Shown piece by piece: positions 25,874-37,000 of a DNA stretch of 64,000 nucleotides. Numbering within the stretch: the stretch's first letter is position 1; every line of letters starts with the position of its first letter. The position numbers were made by a program, and so were the translations under genes. Source of the DNA: Verrucomicrobiaceae bacterium (lineage in GTDB: Bacteria > Verrucomicrobiota > Verrucomicrobiia > Verrucomicrobiales > Verrucomicrobiaceae). The notes under the pieces were generated by a model. That model ran no database searches, was not told where the DNA came from, and saw only the letters and a list, made by a program, of their open reading frames with translations. The DNA lies in the NCBI GenBank assembly GCA_027490195.1, contig JAIXYN010000085.1:310001-374000 (forward strand), in the 5' to 3' direction.

Positions 25874-26662
25874 ATGCGAGCCAATCTATCCCAACTCCTT
25901 GCTTTAGTCCTTGCCTGCACCGCATCATCTGGGGCGGATGTCGTGCGCCCGATGAGAACCGACCGGCCGGACGTCACCGAGTCCGGCTATTCCGTGGCCC
26001 CAGGCTTCTTCCAGGTCGAAATGAGCTTCTTCGACTACGAGCGTGATCGCGCCGGCCCTGACCGGCTGGATTCCTGGATCTATGGCCAGATCAATTTCAA
26101 GTACGGCCTCACCACCAACAACGACATCCAGGTCGTCTTTGACACCCACACTGTCAACCGTGCCATCGGGGCCGACGACGAGCGCGAAATCACCTCCGGC
26201 TTTGGCGACGTCACCCTTCGGCTCAAACATAACCTCTGGGGCAACGACAGCGGACGCTCCGCCCTTTCGGTGATGCCTTTCATCACCATGCCCACCGGGA
26301 GCGAACTCAGCGCAGAGGCCTGGGCCGGTGGTGTGGTCATGCCCTTTGCCATGACACTGAACGACCGCTTCAGCCTCGGCTCCATGGGCCAAGTGGACCT
26401 CGTGCCCGATGGGGAAACCCATGGCCACGACCTCGAATTTCTCGCGACCGTTTGCCTTGGCCTCACCCTCACTGAACGATGGGGCACTTATAGCGAGCTC
26501 ATCATCAGCGCTGGCGAGGACACCGATGCGCAGCTCCGCTCAGCCACCGGTGTCACCTTTGCCGTCACGGACGATTTCGTACTTGATGCGGGTGTTCGCA
26601 TCGGCCTGAATCGTGCTGCTCCTGACCTTGGCGTATTCAGCGGCGTCAGCTTTCGTTTTTAA
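25874..26662 (+). CDS. Outer-membrane beta-barrel protein, first gene of the Mn uptake operon
   Basis: The 262-residue protein has a signal peptide (MRANLSQLLALVLACTASSGA). It then shows the RTDRPDVTESGYSVAPGFFQVE opening typical of transporter-like barrels of the MetA-pathway family (PF13557 type), amphipathic strands, and a terminal Phe (GVSFRF) as in outer-membrane barrel signals. I start at 25874; the open frame extends to 25796 but would run across both MntR operators. It lies 6 bp before the Mn-binding lipoprotein gene. I infer a Mn-repressed outer-membrane route for Mn2+, comparable in role to MnoP of Bradyrhizobium but of a different family. Confidence 0.82.
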   Translation: MRANLSQLLALVLACTASSGADVVRPMRTDRPDVTESGYSVAPGFFQVEMSFFDYERDRAGPDRLDSWIYGQINFKYGLTTNNDIQVVFDTHTVNRAIGADDEREITSGFGDVTLRLKHNLWGNDSGRSALSVMPFITMPTGSELSAEAWAGGVVMPFAMTLNDRFSLGSMGQVDLVPDGETHGHDLEFLATVCLGLTLTERWGTYSELIISAGEDTDAQLRSATGVTFAVTDDFVLDAGVRIGLNRAAPDLGVFSGVSFRF

Positions 26663-26668
26663 TCCATC

Positions 26669-27568
26669 ATGATCAGACCCCACTTCCTCGCCCTCTTCGG
26701 CCTAGCACTGATCGCCTGCAAACCGGCTTCACCCGAACCCAAAACCGGGCCGAAGCGCATTCTCACGACCTTCACGATCATCCAGGACATGGCGCAGAAT
26801 GTCGCCGGAACGGCAGCCATCGTGGAGTCCATCACGAAACCGGGCGCGGAGATTCACGACTATGAGCCGACGCCGCTTGATCTCGTCAAAGCGCAGAACG
26901 CCGATCTCGTGCTTTGGAACGGACTGGGCCTGGAGCGCTGGTTTGAAAAATTCCTCCAGCAGGTGAGGGATGTCCCCAGCGCGGTGCTTACAGAGGGCAT
27001 CGAGCCGATGGGAATTGCGGAGGGCCCCTACACCGGCAAGCCCAACCCGCATTCCTGGATGTCTCCAGCCAACGCCGTGATCTACGTCGAAAACATCCGC
27101 AAAGCCTTGGTGAAGCTCGATCCGGCCAACGAAGCGACCTACACGAAGAACGCCGCCGCCTACACCGCCGAACTCCGCGCCGTGGATGAGCCTGTACGCA
27201 AAGCCCTGGAAGCAATCCCGGAGGAACAGCGCTGGCTGGTGAGTTGTGAGGGCGCTTTTTCCTATCTGACGCGTAATTACGGCATGAAGGAACTTTATTT
27301 GTGGCCCATCAACGCGGACCAGGAAGGTTCGCCGCAGCAGGTGCGGAAGGTCATCGACACGGTGCGGGAAAGCAAAATCCCGGTGGTTTTCTCGGAAAGC
27401 ACCATCAGCGACAAGGCCATGCAGCAGGTGGCAAAGGAAACCGGTGCGCGTTACGGTGGTGTGCTGTATGTGGACTCTCTCACCAACGACGACGGCCCCG
27501 CGCCCACGTTTTTGAAGCTTCTGCAATACAACGCCAACATCATCGTGAAGGCGTTCGCCCACCCCTGA
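26669..27568 (+). CDS. mntA: Manganese ABC transporter substrate-binding lipoprotein
   Basis: This 299-residue cluster A-I binding protein captures Mn2+ in the periplasm for the MntBCD importer. It has a lipobox ending at Cys17 (GLALIAC). The four metal ligands can be read directly by comparison with PsaA/MntC: His63 (IHDYEP), His128 (NPHSW), Glu194 (CEGAF) and Asp269 (YVDSL). The His-His-Glu-Asp set is that of Mn/Fe binders. Zn-binding ZnuA proteins use His in the third position and carry a His-rich loop, which is absent here. It belongs to the operon that starts with the barrel gene. Confidence 0.93.
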   Translation: MIRPHFLALFGLALIACKPASPEPKTGPKRILTTFTIIQDMAQNVAGTAAIVESITKPGAEIHDYEPTPLDLVKAQNADLVLWNGLGLERWFEKFLQQVRDVPSAVLTEGIEPMGIAEGPYTGKPNPHSWMSPANAVIYVENIRKALVKLDPANEATYTKNAAAYTAELRAVDEPVRKALEAIPEEQRWLVSCEGAFSYLTRNYGMKELYLWPINADQEGSPQQVRKVIDTVRESKIPVVFSESTISDKAMQQVAKETGARYGGVLYVDSLTNDDGPAPTFLKLLQYNANIIVKAFAHP

Positions 27569-27570
27569 CA

Positions 27571-28479
27571 ATGCCTGCCGCCATCCCTCCGCTCGCGATT
27601 GAAGTCACCGATGTCACCGTGGCCTATGCAAACGGCAACGTTGCCCTGCACAACGCCACATTCGCCCTCAAAGCAGGGACCATCTGCGCCCTCGTCGGAG
27701 TCAATGGCAGCGGCAAAAGCACCTTGTTTAAGGCCATCATGGGATTCCTGCGGCCGGCCAAAGGCGAAGTACGCATCGCGGGCCGGAGCGTTGAGGACTC
27801 TCGCAAACAAAAACTCGTCGCCTACGTGCCGCAGGCGGAGGAGGTGGACTGGACTTTCCCCGTCAGTGTCTGGGACGTGGTGATGATGGGGCGCTACGGG
27901 CATATGAACTTCCTGCGAATCCCGCGGGCGGAGGACAAGCGCGTGGCTGAGGAATGCCTGGAACGCGTGGGCATGGGCGGACTCAAAGACCGCCAGATCG
28001 GCGAGCTTTCCGGCGGACAAAGGAAGCGCGTCTTCTTAGCCCGTGCGCTGGCACAAAAAGGACGCATCATGCTGCTGGACGAACCTTTCACCGGCGTGGA
28101 CGTGCAGACCGAAACCGCCATTATTGAACTGCTGCGGGCCTTGCGCGAGGAGGGCCACATCATTCTCGTTTCCACCCACAACCTCGGCAGCGTGCCTGAG
28201 TTTTGCGACCAGGTGGTGCTGGTCAACCGGACGGTGCTCGCCTTCGGGCCCACCGAGATCGTATTCACTGAAGACAACCTGACCCGCGCCTTTGGAGGTG
28301 TGCTGCGGCAGTTCCACTTTGAGCACTCCACCATCCAGGAACATGACGGCCGCACCGTGAAGCTGCTGACCGACGACGAACGCCCGCTCGTGTTCGGCAA
28401 GGACGGCCATCTGGAATACACCGACCGCCAGGGACGCGAGAATCTGGTGAAGAAGCGGGAGATGGAGGTGGGCGAATGA
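27571..28479 (+). CDS. mntB: Manganese ABC transporter ATP-binding protein
   Basis: The 302-residue ATPase powers Mn2+ import. Walker [10 protein letters not shown] (43-51), signature LSGGQ (146-150) and Walker B IMLLDEP (166-172) are intact. I start at the ATG at 27571, two bases after the stop of mntA; an open frame further upstream runs through mntA and is not used. The protein is about 50 residues longer than usual: after residue 245 comes a charged tail with [19 protein letters not shown] that is not part of the nucleotide-binding domain. Its stop overlaps the first permease gene in an ATGA. Confidence 0.94.
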   Translation: MPAAIPPLAIEVTDVTVAYANGNVALHNATFALKAGTICALVGVNGSGKSTLFKAIMGFLRPAKGEVRIAGRSVEDSRKQKLVAYVPQAEEVDWTFPVSVWDVVMMGRYGHMNFLRIPRAEDKRVAEECLERVGMGGLKDRQIGELSGGQRKRVFLARALAQKGRIMLLDEPFTGVDVQTETAIIELLRALREEGHIILVSTHNLGSVPEFCDQVVLVNRTVLAFGPTEIVFTEDNLTRAFGGVLRQFHFEHSTIQEHDGRTVKLLTDDERPLVFGKDGHLEYTDRQGRENLVKKREMEVGE

Positions 28480-29327
28480 CCGACCTTCTCACCCCCTTTC
28501 ACTACGAGTACATGGTGAAGTCTATTCTTGTCAGCGGCCTCATTGGCGGGGTGTGCGCGTTTTTGTCCTGCTTCATCACGCTCAAGGGATGGTCACTGAT
28601 GGGGGATGCCTTGTCTCACGCGATCGTGCCCGGCGTATCGCTGGCCTGGATGCTGGGCCTGCCGTTTTCCGTTGGTGCCTTCGTAGCCGGCATTTTGGCG
28701 GCGCTGGGCATGGGCTGGGTGAAGCACAACTCGCGGCTGCGGGAAGATGCGGTGATCGGCGTGGTGTTCACCAGCTTCTTCGCCCTGGGTCTGCTGCTGC
28801 TCTCACTGTACCCGAGCAATCTCAACCTGCGCACCATCATCTTTGGCAACATCCTGGCTATCTCCGATCCGGACATCCTGCAGGTGCTCATCATTTCGGC
28901 AGTTGCCATCCTCATCCTTGGCCTGAAATGGCGGGACCTGCTGCTGTACTGCTTTGATGAAGGCCACGCACGCAGCATCGGCTTGAACACGCGCTTCCTG
29001 CACTTCCTGCTGCTCGCGCTGCTCTCCGCCACTGCGGTCGCAGCCTTGCAAACGGTGGGCGCGTGCCTCGTCGTCGCCATGCTTGTCACCCCCGGAGCCA
29101 CAGCCTACCTGCTCACCGACCGCTTTGGTCGAATGCTCGGCATCGCCACCCTTACCGGTGTCTTGTGCGGCGTGGTGGGCGCGTATGCCAGCTACTTCCT
29201 GAACGGATCCACCGGTGGCTGCATCGTCGTGTTGCAAACCGTCATCTTCCTCGTTGCTCTCGCCTTCGCACCCAAACACGGCCTGCTCGCTGCCCGCGCC
29301 CAACGCCGTGCCGCCGCCTCCGCATGA
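28476..29327 (+). CDS. mntC: Manganese ABC transporter permease, first subunit
   Basis: The 283-residue protein is an ABC-3 family permease with about eight hydrophobic helices and the family sequence [21 protein letters not shown] near residue 45. The Asp and His in this helix are thought to touch the metal. The reading frame overlaps mntB by 4 bp at its start and the second permease by 4 bp at its end, so the three genes are translationally coupled. It ends with a short Ala/Arg-rich cytoplasmic tail ([12 protein letters not shown]). Confidence 0.93.
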   Translation: MTDLLTPFHYEYMVKSILVSGLIGGVCAFLSCFITLKGWSLMGDALSHAIVPGVSLAWMLGLPFSVGAFVAGILAALGMGWVKHNSRLREDAVIGVVFTSFFALGLLLLSLYPSNLNLRTIIFGNILAISDPDILQVLIISAVAILILGLKWRDLLLYCFDEGHARSIGLNTRFLHFLLLALLSATAVAALQTVGACLVVAMLVTPGATAYLLTDRFGRMLGIATLTGVLCGVVGAYASYFLNGSTGGCIVVLQTVIFLVALAFAPKHGLLAARAQRRAAASA

Positions 29328-30157
29328 ACCTCCTCGCCCCGTTTCAATACAGCTTCATGACCGAGGCGATGCTCGTCGGTGCCCTCGTCGGGGCGGTGTG
29401 CGCCGTGCTCTCCTGCTACCTAGTGCTGAAAGGCTGGTCGCTGATGGGAGACGCCATCTCCCACGCCGTTTTGCCGGGCATCGTCGGGGCCTACATGCTG
29501 GGACTGCCGCTCGCCGTCGGGGCATTCGTCTCCGGCCTTTTCTGCGCCGCCGCCACAGGCTGGATCAAATCCAACACACGCATCAAGGAGGACACTGTGA
29601 TGGGCATCGTCTTCACCGGACTGTTCGCGCTCGGTCTGGTGATGTTCACCAAGGTGGAAACCGATGCCCACCTCAATCACATTCTCTTAGGCAACATCCT
29701 CGGCATTGAGCGTGCGGCCATGATCCAGACGCTTGTCGCCTCGCTGCTGACACTCGCCGTCATTCTTTTCATGCGCAACGATCTGCTGCTGTTCTGTTTT
29801 GACCCTGCCCATGCTCGCGCCATCGGCCTGAACACGAACTTGCTTTACTACATCCTGCTGGCCGTCCTCGCGACCACCATCGTCGCCTCACTCCAGGCCG
29901 TGGGCATCATCCTCGTCGTAGCCATGCTGATCACCCCCGGCTGCACCGCGCGGCTGCTCACCGATCGTTTTGATCACATGTTGTTGATCGCCGCCAGTTC
30001 CTCCGTTCTCGCCAGCTGCCTCGGTGTCTATGCCAGCTACTTCATGAACGGTGCCACCGGCGCCTGCATTGTGCTGGCACAGGCGGCCATGTTCACCCTC
30101 GCCTTTGTCTTTGGCCCCAAGCACGGACTGATCGCCGCGCGAAAACGGCTGGCTTGA
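29324..30157 (+). CDS. mntD: Manganese ABC transporter permease, second subunit
   Basis: I start at the ATG at 29324, which overlaps the stop of the first permease gene; this gives 277 residues. The protein closely parallels the first permease: [41 protein letters not shown] and VAMLITPGCTARLLTD. The two genes look like an old tandem duplication that now encodes a heterodimeric channel, as in MntCD/SitCD-type importers. It is the last gene of the Mn operon, 34 bp before trpS; trpS may be read through from it, although its own promoter cannot be excluded. Confidence 0.93.
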   Translation: MNLLAPFQYSFMTEAMLVGALVGAVCAVLSCYLVLKGWSLMGDAISHAVLPGIVGAYMLGLPLAVGAFVSGLFCAAATGWIKSNTRIKEDTVMGIVFTGLFALGLVMFTKVETDAHLNHILLGNILGIERAAMIQTLVASLLTLAVILFMRNDLLLFCFDPAHARAIGLNTNLLYYILLAVLATTIVASLQAVGIILVVAMLITPGCTARLLTDRFDHMLLIAASSSVLASCLGVYASYFMNGATGACIVLAQAAMFTLAFVFGPKHGLIAARKRLA

Positions 30158-30191
30158 CGATTCCCATACGCACCGCCATATCAGCGGTCTT

Positions 30192-31157
30192 ATGCGCATC
30201 CTTTCCGGCCTTCAACCCAGCGGCAGACTCCACATCGGCAATTTCTTTGGCATGATGGAGCCTGCACTCAAGCTGCAGCATGAAGGCGACGCCTACTACT
30301 TCATCGCCGACTATCACTCGCTCACCTCCGTTCAGGACGGCAAGGCGCTGCGTAGCTTCGTCCGCGAACTCGCCATCGACTTCCTCGCTTGCGGCCTCGA
30401 TCCAGACAAATGCGTCTTCTTCCGCCAAAGCGACGTGCCTGAGCATTGCGAGCTCTCCTGGATCCTCAGCACGGTGACCCCCATGGGCCTGCTGGAGCGC
30501 TGCCACAGCTACAAGGACAAAATCGCCAATGGCATCTCTCCTTCACACGGCCTCTTTGCCTACCCCGTTCTTATGGCGGCGGACATCCTGATTTACGACA
30601 GCGATGTCGTCCCTGTGGGCCGAGATCAGAAGCAGCATGTCGAGGTCACCCGTGACATCGCCATCAAGATGAATGAAACTTTTGGTTCTGGCCTCTTCAA
30701 ACTGCCGCAGCCGCGCATCCAAGAAACGACGGCGGTCGTCCCCGGTCTTGATGGGAAAAAGATGAGCAAGAGCTACAACAACACCATCCCACTGTTTGAA
30801 GAGCCCGGGCCGCTGAAAAAGAAGATCATGGGCATCCAGACCGACTCCACGCCCGTGGAAGCGCCCAAGGCGATCGAAGGCAGCAGCATCCTCGCCCTCT
30901 ACAAGCTCGTGGCCTCACAGGCTGACTACGACGCCATGGTGGCCGACCACCTCAATGGCGGCGTGGGCTACGGCGATTTCAAAAAGCGCCTCCTGCAAGG
31001 CGTGACCGACTACTTCGCCCCCTTCCGTGCCCGGCGTGACGAAATCGTCGCTGATAAGGGCTACGTGGACAAAGTGCTCGCGGAAGGTGCTGAAAAAGCC
31101 CGCGCCGTCGCGCGCAAGACTCTCGGTCGTGTGCGCGATGCGGTGGGCCTGGGTTGA
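30192..31157 (+). CDS. trpS: Tryptophan-tRNA ligase
   Basis: TrpS charges tRNA-Trp. The 321-residue protein is a class I synthetase with SGLQPSGRLHIGNFFG at its start (HIGN, residues 14-17) and GKKMSKSYNN at about residue 190-200 (KMSKS). Between them lie AYPVLMAADIL and VPVGRDQKQHVE, both typical for bacterial TrpRS. The length is normal. It follows the Mn operon on the same strand and is convergent with rnr, with only 7 bp between the stop codons. Confidence 0.96.
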   Translation: MRILSGLQPSGRLHIGNFFGMMEPALKLQHEGDAYYFIADYHSLTSVQDGKALRSFVRELAIDFLACGLDPDKCVFFRQSDVPEHCELSWILSTVTPMGLLERCHSYKDKIANGISPSHGLFAYPVLMAADILIYDSDVVPVGRDQKQHVEVTRDIAIKMNETFGSGLFKLPQPRIQETTAVVPGLDGKKMSKSYNNTIPLFEEPGPLKKKIMGIQTDSTPVEAPKAIEGSSILALYKLVASQADYDAMVADHLNGGVGYGDFKKRLLQGVTDYFAPFRARRDEIVADKGYVDKVLAEGAEKARAVARKTLGRVRDAVGLG

Positions 31158-31164
31158 TCCTCTT

Positions 31165-33402
31165 TTATCGTCTCTTCTTCGGCTGCTTGGACGCACGCTT
31201 GTGGCCATGCCCCGGCTTGCGCGGCGGTGCGGCAGCCCGTTTGGGATCGCGGCTCCGTGGGCCGCGCCGACTCTGACCTTCCGAATCTTCGGAACGCGTT
31301 GGCTTGACGCGCTGCGGCACGGGCATGAAATCCACCTGCTTCTTGATGCTGTCCACCTTGTAGATCTGCACGACGATGTTGTCGCCGATGCTGATGACTT
31401 TGCGCGTGTGGCGCCCCGTGACCTGACGCGTGGAGGGATCAAAGACATAGAAGTCATCCTGGATCGAGGAAAGCGGCACACCACCGCTGAGGCCGAGATC
31501 CGGAACATCGACAAAGAAGCCAAAGTTCCGCACATCGGTGACGAGCGCGACATAGGGCTGCGGCTTTTTCGAGACGAGCTGCGCCCGCAGGTAGGCGTAG
31601 AGTTTGACCTCCTTGCTGTCGCGTTCAGCATCAGCCGAGTTCTTTTCAGTCGTGCTGATGTGATCCGCAATCTGCTTGGCGATGCCCACTTGCAACTCAA
31701 CCTTGTCGAACAAGGAGCGATGCACCACGAGATCGGCGTATCGACGGATTGGTGACGTGAAATGGGTGTATTTCGTCTTGGCGAGGCCATAGTGGCCCAG
31801 CGGCTCAACGGCATAACGCGCCCGCATCATCGAGCGCAGGAAACCGATCTTTAACGCCGGGCCAATCGGCAGATCATCCAACCGGCTTAAAAGCTTCTGC
31901 ACTTCTGGACGATGTGTGAGATTTCCACACGGCACGCGATGGCTCAGCACATCTTCACGGTAATCATTGAGCCTCTTCTCCTTGGGCGATTCGTGAACAC
32001 GATACACGGAAGGACGATTCAATCCCATAAGGCGTCCTGCGACGGCCTCGTTGGCCAGCAGCATGTATTCCTCAATCAACTGATGCGAGACATCATTCTC
32101 AATGCGTTCGATGCGCAGCACCTTGCCATGCTCATCAAGGCGGATTTTGTTCTCCGGGAAGTCAAGATCCAGCGAGCCATTTTTGAAACGCAGGTGGCGG
32201 ACCTTCTGCGCCAGGGCGTGCGCATCATGCAGCATCTGTTCGGTCTCATTGCTCGGTGGCACCTGGATGGCGGCAAAGGCCTCCTTGTAGGTGAAACGGC
32301 GCTTTGAGCGGATCACGGAAGGATAAAACTTCGAGCTCACCACGTGGCCATCCTTGGAAAGCACAAACTCCACGCACTTCGTCAAACGATCCACATTCGG
32401 CTTGAGCGAGCACAGCTCATTGCTCAGCGCCTCCGGCAGCATTGGAATCACACGATCCACGAGGTAAGTCGAGTTACCACGCTTCCTGGCTTCAACGTCC
32501 AGCGCACTGCCTGGCATCACATAGTGCGACACATCGGCAATGTGAACCCACAAATGCCACTGGTCGCCATGCTTCTGAATGCAGATGGCATCGTCAAAGT
32601 CCTTCGCATCATCGGGGTCGATGGTGATGACGTTGTGCGGACGGCAATCCACACGTCCGGCACACTCCTGCGCACTCGGCTGGTTGTCGGGCCGCGATTT
32701 GGCAATCGTTTGGGCCTCATGCAGCACATTCTTCGGGAAGTGCAGCGGCAGGTCGTAATGACGAAGCACTGAAAGCATGTCCACGCCTTCTTCGTCCGGC
32801 GGACCGAGCACCTCGATGATCTCGCCCTCAGGCGATGTCTGCTTGGAATCCCACTGGGTGATTTCCACAACCACTTTGTCGCCAATGTTTGGCTTGCGGC
32901 CCACATCACGCGGCTCCGAGACATAGATCGCCCCGGGCAGACGCGGATCATCCGGCGTCACGTGCAGGAACTGCTTCGAGCGCTGCAAGGTGCCCACGAA
33001 CTGCGTCCGCTTGCGCTCCAGTATTTTGACCACGCTACCGCTTTTCTCCTTCTGCCCCGGCTGCACGTCGAGGCGTACCAGCACGCGGTCGCCATGCATG
33101 GCGGTACCCGTGTTGCTTTCAGGGATGCCAATCTCGGTGATGCCCGCTTCATCGGGCTGCACAAAGCCACGGCCACCGCGCGTGATCTGAATCACACCGG
33201 GGACCAGATCAGCCTCTTTCGCCACGATGTAGCGATTGCCCTTGGTGCGTACGATTTTTCCCTGTTTCTCCAGGCTTTTGAGCAGGCTTTGCAGCACCTG
33301 CTGTTGATTGGGCTTCATGCCCAGTTGGGTGAGAAGCTCTGGCACATTGGAGGGTATGTAATCCTCACTGCCGAGCAACCTCAGTAGTTTCTTATCCATC
33401 AT
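31165..33402 (-). CDS. rnr: Ribonuclease R
   Basis: RNase R is a processive 3'-5' exoribonuclease that degrades structured RNA. The 745-residue protein starts MMDKKLLRLL with an N-terminal winged-helix part (about 1-65). Cold-shock-like OB domains follow, then the RNB catalytic domain with the Asp cluster TIDPDDAKDFDDA (260-272). A C-terminal S1 domain begins at about residue 625 (YVALVTDVRNFGFFV), and a basic tail (RSRDPKRAAAPPRKPG and on to PKKRR) probably binds RNA or ribosomes. Two consecutive ATGs at 33402 and 33399 are equally likely starts. Confidence 0.95.
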   Translation of the reverse strand: MMDKKLLRLLGSEDYIPSNVPELLTQLGMKPNQQQVLQSLLKSLEKQGKIVRTKGNRYIVAKEADLVPGVIQITRGGRGFVQPDEAGITEIGIPESNTGTAMHGDRVLVRLDVQPGQKEKSGSVVKILERKRTQFVGTLQRSKQFLHVTPDDPRLPGAIYVSEPRDVGRKPNIGDKVVVEITQWDSKQTSPEGEIIEVLGPPDEEGVDMLSVLRHYDLPLHFPKNVLHEAQTIAKSRPDNQPSAQECAGRVDCRPHNVITIDPDDAKDFDDAICIQKHGDQWHLWVHIADVSHYVMPGSALDVEARKRGNSTYLVDRVIPMLPEALSNELCSLKPNVDRLTKCVEFVLSKDGHVVSSKFYPSVIRSKRRFTYKEAFAAIQVPPSNETEQMLHDAHALAQKVRHLRFKNGSLDLDFPENKIRLDEHGKVLRIERIENDVSHQLIEEYMLLANEAVAGRLMGLNRPSVYRVHESPKEKRLNDYREDVLSHRVPCGNLTHRPEVQKLLSRLDDLPIGPALKIGFLRSMMRARYAVEPLGHYGLAKTKYTHFTSPIRRYADLVVHRSLFDKVELQVGIAKQIADHISTTEKNSADAERDSKEVKLYAYLRAQLVSKKPQPYVALVTDVRNFGFFVDVPDLGLSGGVPLSSIQDDFYVFDPSTRQVTGRHTRKVISIGDNIVVQIYKVDSIKKQVDFMPVPQRVKPTRSEDSEGQSRRGPRSRDPKRAAAPPRKPGHGHKRASKQPKKRR

Positions 33403-33441
33403 CTATCTTGGCACGGAAAGTATATAAGACGAATGATTCCG

Positions 33442-33978
33442 TCAATGAGAATTCGGGGGCAACCGAAACTCACGGTTCAATCGCAGCTTCAATTTCCGCA
33501 TCGTCGCCTCCAATTCCTCTCGGACCGCGACCATGTCGGGTTCCAACGCTTCATTGACCGGTGTTGATGCCAGCCGCTCGAAGCGCTCCACCAGTGCCTG
33601 ACCATCTTCGCGCAGTCCACATCGCTCGATCAAACCACGCACCTTCTCCACCTGTTCACGCGTCTCGATGATCATCGCCATTGCCTCAGCCTCAGTGGTC
33701 TCGCCACTTTCCAGACGCCCCAGCTGCTGACAGTTGAACAAGCGGCACCTCACCGGTCGCCGATCATAAACCGTGCAGCGTTTCTCCTGAAGCCCTGAGC
33801 AGGGCTGCTCCATGTAATACTCCCCGTCCCGGCAGCGGATTTTCAATCCCAGCTTGCCCAGCTCCGCTGGCACATCTCCCGGCTGCATCCGCACAATCTG
33901 AAACATCGTCCCGTCACAGCACATCCCGCACGCCATGCAGAGGCGCGATGCGGCTGAGGAAAATTCTTCCGGGATCAT
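33442..33978 (-). CDS. YkgJ-type cysteine-cluster protein
   Basis: The 178-residue protein has the cysteine cluster of the YkgJ/CxxCxxCC family: CMACGMCCDG near the N-terminus, then a Cys in MEQPCSGLQ, RCTVYDRRPVRCRLF and NCQQL. Seven or more Cys could bind zinc or an Fe-S cluster; which one is unknown. The C-terminal half is helical (ETREQVEKVRGLIERCG, LEATMRKLKLRLNREF). No catalytic role has been established for the family. It is divergent from the giant TPR gene, 81 bp away. Confidence 0.85.
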   Translation of the reverse strand: MIPEEFSSAASRLCMACGMCCDGTMFQIVRMQPGDVPAELGKLGLKIRCRDGEYYMEQPCSGLQEKRCTVYDRRPVRCRLFNCQQLGRLESGETTEAEAMAMIIETREQVEKVRGLIERCGLREDGQALVERFERLASTPVNEALEPDMVAVREELEATMRKLKLRLNREFRLPPNSH

Positions 33979-34059
33979 GCCTAAGTGTTAAATGCTTTTT
34001 GCTCATCAAATCAACCCCCGCTATTGCCAAACGCCCGGACATTCAGTTAAAAGCGTGAC

Positions 34060-37000
34060 ATGCATCCACGCACCGCACTTTGTCTCCTTTTGTTGGGCGT
34101 CAATTCAGCAGCCCAAACGCCGACGGTGGTTCCTGCGCCAGCCCAGCGTTATCTGGACATCCTGATCAAGCGCCCGCAGCCAGGCACGATCTTTGAGCGT
34201 TTCTACGCCGCATGGCTGGAAGAGAGCTCCACCACCGAACTGGGCGACTTCCTGCAGGCCAGAACAAAACTGACTGCGGCCACGGCGGCAGATCATTTGC
34301 TGCTCGCCGTCTTTGAATCGCATCGCGGTGATGATCGCGCGGCGCTTGCGGCCTACGAGGCAGCGCTGAAACTTGATCCTGCCAATGCTTCCGCGTGGAT
34401 CGAGCGCTCGCGGCTGGAGGCGCGAGCGCTTGATTTTGCCGCTGCCTTGCAGTCTCTCGAGGCAGCCGTGAAAGCGCGCCCGGATGCCGCCAGCACGATG
34501 GAAATCGGCAAGCTCCGTGGCCGTGCGCTCCTGCGTCTCGGCAAAAATGAAGAAGCCTTGCGCACCTGGAAGGAACTGGCCGCCGCACACGCCGAAGACG
34601 AGGATCTTTCCGAAGAGCTGATCGATCTGCTGACAGATGAAGGCCAGTATGAGGCCGCGCTCGAAACCGCGCAGGCCTTGATCAAGCGCTCCCGTGATCC
34701 GGTGGCACGGACTTTGCGACAGCTGCGGCTCACGGACATCTTGCTACTCGCTGAAAGACGCGATGAAGCCCTGAAGACCATGCGGGAAACGCTAGCAACC
34801 ACTGGCTCCGACTCCTGGGTGGAGGGCGATGTGCTGAGTCGGATAAGTCGTGTCTTTCGCATGAGCGATGATGTGGCTGGCTTTGAAAAATTCATGGCCG
34901 ACCTCGTGAAGGAGCACCCGCAGCGCGTGGCTCTGGCCTGGCAGCACACTCAATTGCTCGGAGAAACCGGGCAGAAAGATGCCGCACTCAAAGAGGCGCG
35001 TACGCTACTACAGTCGAATCCGGGACGACGCGATCTGCAGGAAGGATTTCTCGACCTGCTCGAATCACTCGATCTGATCAAGGAGGCCGTCGAGCAAGCG
35101 CAGACGCTAACACAGCAGAATGCCGCAGACAAAGAGATGCTCGTGCGGCTGGCCAGCTTGCAGCATCGCGCCAAGGATGATGCCGCCGCGCAGAGCACGC
35201 TGGAGCGTTTTCTCAAACTGGCAGGAGCCGCAGAAGCAGATCACCTGCGTGCGGCAAGGCTGCTGGAAAACTGGGAGGAACCACCCGTGCAACCAAACAG
35301 CCCTGCGGCAAAGGCGTATGCACGTCTGGTGGAAAGCTTCCCCGCCAGCATCTCTGCGCAGGAAGCCCAGGCGCATTACCTGCACCGCCAGGGCCAGCGA
35401 GAGGCCGCCCTGGCGATTTGGACCCGGCTGGCAAAGTCCGCCGCGCTGGAAGACCTGCTGCGCATCACCCAGGCGCTGCAGGCCAGACAAGAGTCACGCA
35501 CCGCGCTGGATCTGCTGGCACCTCGTGAGCAGGACTTCGCCCGTGAACCGCGCTTCTATGCGTTGCTGGTGCAACTGGGCATCGCCAACAAGGAAGTTGA
35601 GCGTGCGCTCCCCTGGGCACTCACTCGCCTCCGCCTCGCGCAGGATGCGGAGAGCATGGAAACTGCCGTGAAGGACATCCTGCTCGTGTTGCGCAGCGAT
35701 GAGTCAGGGAAACTCTCTTCGCCGGTGCTGCAGGAACTTCAAAGCCAGGCAACCCCCACCATCCAGAGCCGCTGCCTGCTGGCGGCACTGCTCGAAAATG
35801 CTGGCAAAAATGCCGAGGCGGAAAAGACGCTGAGCTCTGCACCGATAGAGGACCAATTGATCGCGCTAAGCCAGCTCGCGGTGCTGTTTCAAACAAGGCA
35901 GGAATGGGAAAAAGCGGCGCAGACTCTGCAGCAGGTGATCGCGCTTCCGGGAGCACGCACCACGGCCCGTGTGCAGCGCATGGTGGATTTTTACCGCCGC
36001 GCGGAAAAGCCGGAGCAGGCTCTGACATGGATCGCCGAATGGAAAAAACTATCGCCCAGCGCCGTGCAGCCATGGCTGGATGAATCCCGGCTCTTGATCG
36101 CGCTGAGCCGAACGAAGGACGCACTGGCCCTGCTGCGCGCTGCCTTGCGGAAGTTTCCTGACTCCATCGAGGCGGCATCCAGCTATGCCACGCTCTGTTT
36201 GGAAAACGGCCAGCCAGATGAGGCTGAACGCACCTACCTGGCGCTGTATGAAAAAACCACGGACACCACCGCACGCCTGCGCTTGATCAGCCCGCTGGCG
36301 CTCGCAGCGCAGCAGCACAACAGCCTGCCGCGTCTGATCGAAAACTTCCAGCAGCGCCAGAAGCAAAACCGCGCCAGCGCGCAGCCATGGCTCGCCTTGG
36401 CGGAGATCCACCGCAGCACCAGCAACGATGAAGAACGCCGTCGCTGCCTCTATGAGGCATCGCGCCTGCGCCCGCAAGATCTGGCTCTGCTGCTCGACAT
36501 CGCCCGCAGCGAAGAGGAGATCGGCCTCACGGCTGAAGCTCTGCGCACGCTCGAAAGTGCCGCCAAACTCGACAAAACGAGCAAGACCCGTGAGAACATC
36601 GCACGCCTGCAAATCGACAGCGGTGATGCCGATCTCGGCTACCGCATGCTGTTTGAGATTGCGGGCGGCAGCCAGATGGACGCACGCGCGCTGGAACAGA
36701 TGGCGGACACTATTGCTGAAAAGGGCGAGTGGGAGCGCGTTATCGCGTTTCTGGAACAGGTGCTGGAAAAGCATCCGAAGGATTACCGCCTGCATTACCT
36801 GAACGCCGTCGCCTTGGAGGAAGCTGGGCGCGAAAAAGAGGCCGTGCGTGCCTTCATCGAGATCATGAGCATGCACGAGGAACTGCCGGGAGTGCTCAGC
36901 ACGGGCCGCAGCATCGGGCTGCGCCAGCAGTATACTTCGATGTCATTGCCACCGGGCACTGAGGACTGGCTGGTGCTTCCTGCGATGGTGCAGGCGGCCT

